From NCBI GenBank assembly GCA_013215105.1, contig JABSPL010000062.1, forward strand, positions 1 through 49,589: a stretch of DNA of 49,589 nucleotides. Reading direction: 5' to 3'. The translations under genes were made by a program, and so were the position numbers. The notes beneath the pieces were generated by a model. It ran no database searches. It worked only from the letters and a program-made list of their open reading frames with translations, and was not told the DNA's origin. Below, in pieces: positions 45,167-49,589 of the stretch. Numbering within the stretch: the stretch's first letter is position 1; each line of letters starts with the position of its first letter. The DNA is from Flavobacteriaceae bacterium. GTDB taxonomy: Bacteria > Bacteroidota > Bacteroidia > Flavobacteriales > Flavobacteriaceae.

Positions 45167-47260
45167 TTAATCAGCAGCACAATCGCCTTCAATCAAATCT
45201 TCATAAGATGGATTATACAGGTTGCCACTTGCACCAAAGTACACTTCAAAACTAGGTTCTCCATTTATAGATGCAGATACAAGTGCATTCAGACCACAAT
45301 AGCTAGATAACAACAAATTATTGTCTATATAAACAGAATATGCATAAATAAGGTTTTCTAAACCCAACAGACTAGTCAAAGAAGGATTTTCAGATATATA
45401 TATCTCATAGCTAACATTAGCTAAACCCTGTAAACCATTTAAATTCAGTAAATTATCATTATACTCTATATCTAGAGAACCTAAACTTTCAAGATTATCT
45501 AAACCAGATAAACTAGTTAAAGAAGAGTTTCCATATATATATACATCGTCACTTACACTAGTCAAACCTTGTAAACCATCCAAGTCTATTAAACTATTAT
45601 TGTATTCTATATCTATATAACTTAAACTATCAACACTATCTAAACCAGATAAGCTAATCAAAGAAGGGTTTTCATATATATAAACGAAACCTGAAGGTGG
45701 ACCCATCATAGGCTCTTCTGATATTATTAAATCCAAATTATTAAGTCCTTCTAAATTAACAAGACTATTATTAGAATCTATAATTAAATGAAATGCATCA
45801 ATCAAAGACTCTAAACCTACTAGATTAGTCAAAGAATCGTTATAACCTATATAAACAAAACCTGAAGGCTCTTCCACAGGAGGCCCTTCCATAGGAGGTC
45901 CTTCCATAGGAGGTCCTTCCATAGGAGGTCCTTCCATAGGAGGTCCTTCTGATATTATTAAATTGACATTATTTAAACCTTCTAGACTTGTTAGGTTAGG
46001 GTTTCCAACAATATCTAAGGATCCTTTAATAGATGATACAGAAATTAAACCACTTATATCTGATATATCTGAAGTAGGCATATCAGGTTCTTCCATGCGA
46101 TATTCTGTATTTACTCTAGCTGAACGTCGTTTTTTATTAGAGATAGCTTCTACATAAGCTCTACGATCATCTTCATCCTCATCCTCATCCTGATAAACAC
46201 CTATAGTTAGGTTACCATCTATATCGGTATATTTTTCAGAGGCAAACATATCTACATCTTCTTGGCTTCCAAGAATAACATCTCCGTCATGTTCTTTGTA
46301 AGTATACTCAGTCATAAAAGAAATAGTTTCTCCATAGAAGACACCATACATGTTTTCGGCGTAAGCCTTCACATAATACATAGTTCCACCTTCTAAGTTC
46401 TGCACATCAAAACTAAAACTTTCATTTCCGCTTTCTACTGTTATACTTCCCTCTTCTAATTCTTCTGAAGTTCCATAAACAAATCCTATACTTAGTATAT
46501 TATAGTCTTTGTCATCTGTGACATCTGCTGTAAATGTAGCAGTCATATCTGTTATATCAGAAGGAGCTCCAATTGTCATAAGCGGAGTAGATTCTTCAAC
46601 CCAGTCAGCTACTATAGCAGTCACTTCACTATAGAAAGTTCCGAACTCGTTAACTGCATACGATTTTACACTGTAAGTATTTCCTTGAACAACTTCAAAC
46701 TCTGCAGATAAAGAAGAAAAATCTTCAGTTTCTACCATAGTAGTAACATCGGCCATACCATCTTTCATAAATACAAAACCTACTTCAGAAATAGTTCCGT
46801 AATCAGCATTATTAACAGCATTAGATTCTACATAGACTTTAGTAGCACTCACTCCTTCAAAAACAGGAGTCATAAGAATAGGACTAGCCTCATCTATTGC
46901 TTTAGTTTTAAAAGACATTTGAGAAGAATACAAAACATTGTCTCCTACATTAACATATGCTCTGGCATAGTATGTAGTATCAGCTGTCAAGTCACTCAAA
47001 TTAACAGATATTCTGTCATCTTCGAATTGAGCTGCATAGGTCATATCGTCGGTCGTAGGGGTTTCACTAGTAGCATAAGCCACTCCTGAATTCTCTATAC
47101 TATAACCTTCAATATCTTCAAGTATCACCTCGGCAGTAGCTGAAGTTATACCTATATTAAACTCCGTTAAAGTGAATTCAATATTGTTTTTAATCTCTTC
47201 TTCATCGTCGCAATTTGCAAATAGCATCACCATAGCTATCGCATAAATTAATTTTTTCAT
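45167..47260 (-). CDS. Lipoprotein with three FN3-like domains and L-domain repeats, C-terminus lost (array member 5)
   Basis: Open frame of 697 residues from the ATG at 47260 (MKKLIYAIAMVMLFANC), which matches the paralogues. An earlier in-frame ATG at 47299 adds 13 residues without a signal-like start. After lipobox Cys17 and DDEEEIKNN come three FN3-like domains (about 25-318) nearly identical to member 4. The L-domain region has an Asp/Glu/Arg-rich loop (DEDEDEDDRRAY), a GPPME minisatellite and about eight leucine-rich repeats such as YGNSSLTSLSGLDNLESLGS. The product ends at EGDCAAD, where a Gln codon became TAA at the start of the C-terminal domain. The lost tail is at 44941-45143. It may act as a truncated surface protein. 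Confidence 0.8.
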   Translation of the reverse strand: MKKLIYAIAMVMLFANCDDEEEIKNNIEFTLTEFNIGITSATAEVILEDIEGYSIENSGVAYATSETPTTDDMTYAAQFEDDRISVNLSDLTADTTYYARAYVNVGDNVLYSSQMSFKTKAIDEASPILMTPVFEGVSATKVYVESNAVNNADYGTISEVGFVFMKDGMADVTTMVETEDFSSLSAEFEVVQGNTYSVKSYAVNEFGTFYSEVTAIVADWVEESTPLMTIGAPSDITDMTATFTADVTDDKDYNILSIGFVYGTSEELEEGSITVESGNESFSFDVQNLEGGTMYYVKAYAENMYGVFYGETISFMTEYTYKEHDGDVILGSQEDVDMFASEKYTDIDGNLTIGVYQDEDEDEDDRRAYVEAISNKKRRSARVNTEYRMEEPDMPTSDISDISGLISVSSIKGSLDIVGNPNLTSLEGLNNVNLIISEGPPMEGPPMEGPPMEGPPMEGPPVEEPSGFVYIGYNDSLTNLVGLESLIDAFHLIIDSNNSLVNLEGLNNLDLIISEEPMMGPPSGFVYIYENPSLISLSGLDSVDSLSYIDIEYNNSLIDLDGLQGLTSVSDDVYIYGNSSLTSLSGLDNLESLGSLDIEYNDNLLNLNGLQGLANVSYEIYISENPSLTSLLGLENLIYAYSVYIDNNLLLSSYCGLNALVSASINGEPSFEVYFGASGNLYNPSYEDLIEGDCAAD
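45871..45945. repeat. Minisatellite: five tandem 15-bp units inside array member 5
   Basis: CTTCCATAGGAGGTC repeated five times (the first copy with two changes). It encodes GPPME-type pentapeptides on the minus strand. The unit is a multiple of three, so gain or loss keeps the frame. Confidence 0.9.
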
Positions 47261-47302
47261 TTTTAGGGTTTTTATTTTTTTATTTATATTCGACATCATT
47301 AA

Positions 47303-47317
47303 TGTAGTAATACTACA
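47303..47317. promoter_or_regulatory. Operator-like palindrome upstream of array member 5
   Basis: TGTAGTA-A-TACTACA lies 10 nt below the -7 box, equivalent to 44606-44622 before member 4. Confidence 0.5.
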
Positions 47318-47327
47318 AATTCGAAGT

Positions 47328-47357
47328 CAAAAGTAATGATTTTAGCTTAATAAACAA
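47328..47357 (-). promoter_or_regulatory. Promoter of array member 5
   Basis: On the minus strand TTG (47355-47357), a 19-nt spacer and TACTTTTG (47328-47335). Spacing and position match the promoter of member 4 exactly. It is part of the 304-bp gene-free stretch 47261-47564, which also holds the member 6 terminator. Confidence 0.65.
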
Positions 47358-47486
47358 AAAAAATACTAAATCAACCTTAATTATATAGTTTAAAGACAAT
47401 TAACAGATATGTTTTGTGAACTTAATTGATTTCTAGTATCTCTAGCAAGCCTAATATAGCCAATAACCATGCACGGCACACCAAAA

Positions 47487-47525
47487 AAAAGGGATATGTT
47501 TCACCAAATGAAACATATCCCTTTT
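47487..47525 (-). terminator. Terminator of array member 6 (type B copy)
   Basis: A 17-bp stem (47487-47503 and 47509-47525) with loop CCAAA, the same hairpin as 44854-44888, 40 nt past the member 6 stop codon. Confidence 0.85.
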
Positions 47526-47564
47526 TAAAATCTATATATTATTCTTATATAGTCATATATAATA

Positions 47565-49589
47565 TTACTCTACAGTAGTAGCGGTAGATCTTTCATAACT
47601 AAATCCACTTCCATCACCACTCCAAGAAGTAAATTTAACATCTATGTATATATCATCGCCTGTCAAATACAGAACCAAATTTTTTCCTATTAGAAATGTA
47701 CCGTCGTCAAACTCTGGCGTTAAATCATATAAATTCTTAAAAAACAAACTACTAACACCATCCGATATACTTCCTTCTGCCCATATTATAAGAGTAGGGT
47801 CAGGCCCCATAAGAGGAGGAGCATTAGGATCTGGATACACATTAAAATAACTATAAACATATCCATTATCATCTCTAGTTATAGAAACATTTGGAGTTAT
47901 CAAATCTCTATTTTCAGCTAAAGAAGAATCAGTTCCGTCCACTTTGATGAAAGTCATAGTTGGTCCTTGCCATAAAATAGCAGTCTCATCTACCACATTT
48001 TCTTGATCAGTAATATCGAATTTCCCATTTATTAGATCTCCGAAAGAAGGATTATACAGGTTATAATCTGTCGTGAAATCCAATTCAAAACCAGATTCTT
48101 CATCCTCAGATGCAGATACAAGTGAGCTTAAAGCACTATAATTAGATAACAACTCGTTGTCTGATATATAAACTTCCTCTATGTAAACAAGATTATCTAA
48201 ACCATCTAGGCTAGTCAGTTTATCATTGTATGCTATATCTATTAGAGTAGCATTTGTTAATGATTCTAAACCTATTAGATTAATCAAAGAAGGATTATAT
48301 ACTATAATAAAAGATCCTGAAGGCTCTTCCATAGGAGGCTCTTCCATAGGAGGCTCCTCTTCCATAGGAGGTCCATCGTTCATTATAAAATTAATATTCC
48401 CCAAGCCTTCTAAGCTAGTTAGATTAGGATTACCAAATATAAAAACAGATAACTCAACTGTTTTTATAGAAATCAAACCACTTAAGTCATTAATATCAGT
48501 TGCAGGGGGACCCGGCATTCTATTTGCAGCTACACTAAAACGTACTCCTGGAGGGCCACTATTTGGATCAAAGGCAGATATCATCAATGATCCAGATATA
48601 GAAGTGTATTTTTCAGCTACAAAAGCATCCACTTCAGCTTGACTTTTAAGAAAAGCATCTCCTTCTTTTATTTTTTCAGTATATTCAGTAGTAAAAGAAA
48701 CTATTTCACTATAATACTTTCCATACATGTTTTCGGCGTAAGCCTTCACATAATACATAGTTCCACCTTCTAAGTTCTGTACATCAAAACTAAAACTTTC
48801 ATTTCCGCTTTCTACTGTTATACTTCCTTCTTCTAATTGCTCTGAAGTACCATATACAAAACCTTTACTTATTATATCTTGATTTTTGTCGTCTGTAATT
48901 TCTGCCATAAAGCTAGCAGTAGTATCTGCTATATCAGAAGGAGCTTCTATTGTCATAAGAGGAGTAGATTCTTCAACCCAGTCAGCTACTATAGCTGTCA
49001 CTTCACTATAGAAAGTCCCGAATTCGTTAACAGCATACGACTTTACACTATAGCTTTCACCTTGCATAACGTCAAACTCTGCCGAAAAAGAAGAAAAATC
49101 ACTAGTCTCTACATTAGTCATAAGACCATCCTCACCATCTTTCATAAACACAAAACCTACTTCAGAAATAGTTCCGTAATCAGCATTATTAACAGAATTA
49201 GACTCAACAGAGACTTTAGTAGCACTCACTCCTTCAAATACAGGAGTCATAAGAGTAGGACTAGCCTCATCTATTGCCTTAGTTTTAAAAGATATTTGAG
49301 AAGAATACAAAACATTGTCTCCTACATTAACATATGCTCTGGCATAGTATGTAGTATCAGCTGTCAAGTCACTCAAATTAACAGATATTTTTTTATCTTC
49401 GAATTGAGCTGCATAGGTCATATCGTCGGTAGTAGGGGTTTCACTAGTAGCATAAGCCACTCCTGAATTCTCTATACTATAACCTTCAATATCTTCAAGA
49501 ATAACCTCGGCAGTAGCTGAAGTTATACCTATATTAAACTCCGTTAAAGTGAATTCAATATTATTTTTAATCTCTTCTTCATCGTCACA
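47565..49589 (-). CDS. Surface lipoprotein with FN3-like and L-domain repeats, 5' end off the window (array member 6)
   Basis: 674 residues are visible. The frame is open to the right edge, and its first codon is the lipobox Cys itself (CDDEEEIKNN), so only the signal peptide lies outside. An internal GTG at 49460 is not the start. Three FN3-like domains are nearly identical to members 4 and 5. The L-domain has a shorter variable loop (GPPGVRFSVAANRMPGPP), a PPMEE minisatellite and fewer leucine-rich repeats. The C-terminal domain is intact: LWQGPTMTFIKVDGTDSSLA, a more divergent centre, then KNLVLYLTGDDIYIDVKF and GSGFSYERSTATTVE. The tail and terminator match member 5. Confidence 0.85.
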   Translation of the reverse strand, partial: CDDEEEIKNNIEFTLTEFNIGITSATAEVILEDIEGYSIENSGVAYATSETPTTDDMTYAAQFEDKKISVNLSDLTADTTYYARAYVNVGDNVLYSSQISFKTKAIDEASPTLMTPVFEGVSATKVSVESNSVNNADYGTISEVGFVFMKDGEDGLMTNVETSDFSSFSAEFDVMQGESYSVKSYAVNEFGTFYSEVTAIVADWVEESTPLMTIEAPSDIADTTASFMAEITDDKNQDIISKGFVYGTSEQLEEGSITVESGNESFSFDVQNLEGGTMYYVKAYAENMYGKYYSEIVSFTTEYTEKIKEGDAFLKSQAEVDAFVAEKYTSISGSLMISAFDPNSGPPGVRFSVAANRMPGPPATDINDLSGLISIKTVELSVFIFGNPNLTSLEGLGNINFIMNDGPPMEEEPPMEEPPMEEPSGSFIIVYNPSLINLIGLESLTNATLIDIAYNDKLTSLDGLDNLVYIEEVYISDNELLSNYSALSSLVSASEDEESGFELDFTTDYNLYNPSFGDLINGKFDITDQENVVDETAILWQGPTMTFIKVDGTDSSLAENRDLITPNVSITRDDNGYVYSYFNVYPDPNAPPLMGPDPTLIIWAEGSISDGVSSLFFKNLYDLTPEFDDGTFLIGKNLVLYLTGDDIYIDVKFTSWSGDGSGFSYERSTATTVE
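48326..48373. repeat. Minisatellite: three 15-bp units inside array member 6
   Basis: CTTCCATAGGAGGCT/GTC units at 48326-48340, 48341-48355 and 48359-48373, the last after a 3-nt spacer. It encodes PPMEE-type repeats and corresponds to the array in member 5 with a different copy number. Confidence 0.8.

Noticed and set aside
45871-45945. Short regular repeats that might be a CRISPR array
   Set aside because: The units are contiguous without spacers and encode in-frame GPPME peptides, so this is a coding minisatellite.
48226-48642. Plus-strand open frame of 138 codons, and similar antisense frames at 46.0, 48.9 and 49.4 kb
   Set aside because: They lie opposite strongly conserved repeat-coding sequence and show no family pattern; they are shadows of the minus-strand genes.
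49460-49589. Start of member 6 at the internal GTG (49460)
   Set aside because: The frame continues to the right edge with the conserved CDDEEE lipoprotein N-terminus, so the real start lies outside the window.

Overview
The window looks like chromosomal DNA of a low-GC Bacteroidota, most likely class Flavobacteriia (Flavobacteriaceae-like). This is inferred from the gene content and order, such as ftsX-DUF3098-uppP-truB, a guaA neighbour combining LysM and a PBP1 fold, a Bacteroidota-type Tgt without zinc cysteines, and TonB-dependent receptors with a carboxypeptidase-regulatory-like N-terminus. It also rests on lipoprotein signal peptides followed by acidic residues, on Bacteroidota-type promoters (TTG-N19-TAnnTTTG) and on the near absence of Shine-Dalgarno sequences. 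Isoleucine is very often encoded by ATA. The genus cannot be fixed from the sequence alone.

Layout. 1-4.4 kb: a partial lipoprotein, a 2[4Fe-4S] ferredoxin divergent from a LuxC-type acyl-CoA reductase, a membrane-anchored class C beta-lactamase-fold hydrolase, and an LpxL/HtrB-type acyltransferase. 4.5-8.9 kb: guaA, a LysM/PBP1 protein and thyA. 9-16.3 kb: two TonB-dependent receptors separated by an opposite-strand Fic protein. 16.4-21.9 kb: a FabK/nitronate monooxygenase flavoprotein, an intergenic region with a palindromic element, and a minus-strand cluster tgt, lptF/G-type permease, EamA transporter, accA. 22.1-23.8 kb: a truncated NDH-2 gene next to a Y1 (HUH/RAYT-like) transposase with REP-like palindromes. 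24-29.1 kb: an ApaG-fold protein, an RsuA-family pseudouridine synthase and rocD, convergent with ilvE-nadA. 29.2-37.2 kb: two conserved minus-strand operons, rimP-nusA-infB and ftsX-DUF3098-uppP-truB, with a DUF2147 gene between them.

37.2-49.6 kb is the accessory region. It is a tandem, same-strand array of paralogous predicted surface lipoproteins. Each full member has a lipobox and acidic +2 residues, two or three fibronectin-III-like domains, a leucine-rich receptor-L-like repeat domain and a conserved C-terminal domain ending in a Gly-rich FSYxRST tail. The array holds one minimal member (signal peptide plus one FN3-like domain), two intact long members, two members whose C-terminal domain is broken by nonsense mutations and internal deletions, one isolated C-terminal remnant interrupted by a palindromic element, and a long member running off the right edge. 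The 5' modules (promoter, operator-like palindrome, signal peptide, first FN3-like domains) and the 3' modules (C-terminal tail, terminator) are shared in different combinations. A Pro/Gly minisatellite and an Arg-rich hypervariable loop sit inside the repeat domain. This suggests a surface-protein family that diversifies by recombination; it is the most interesting part of the window.
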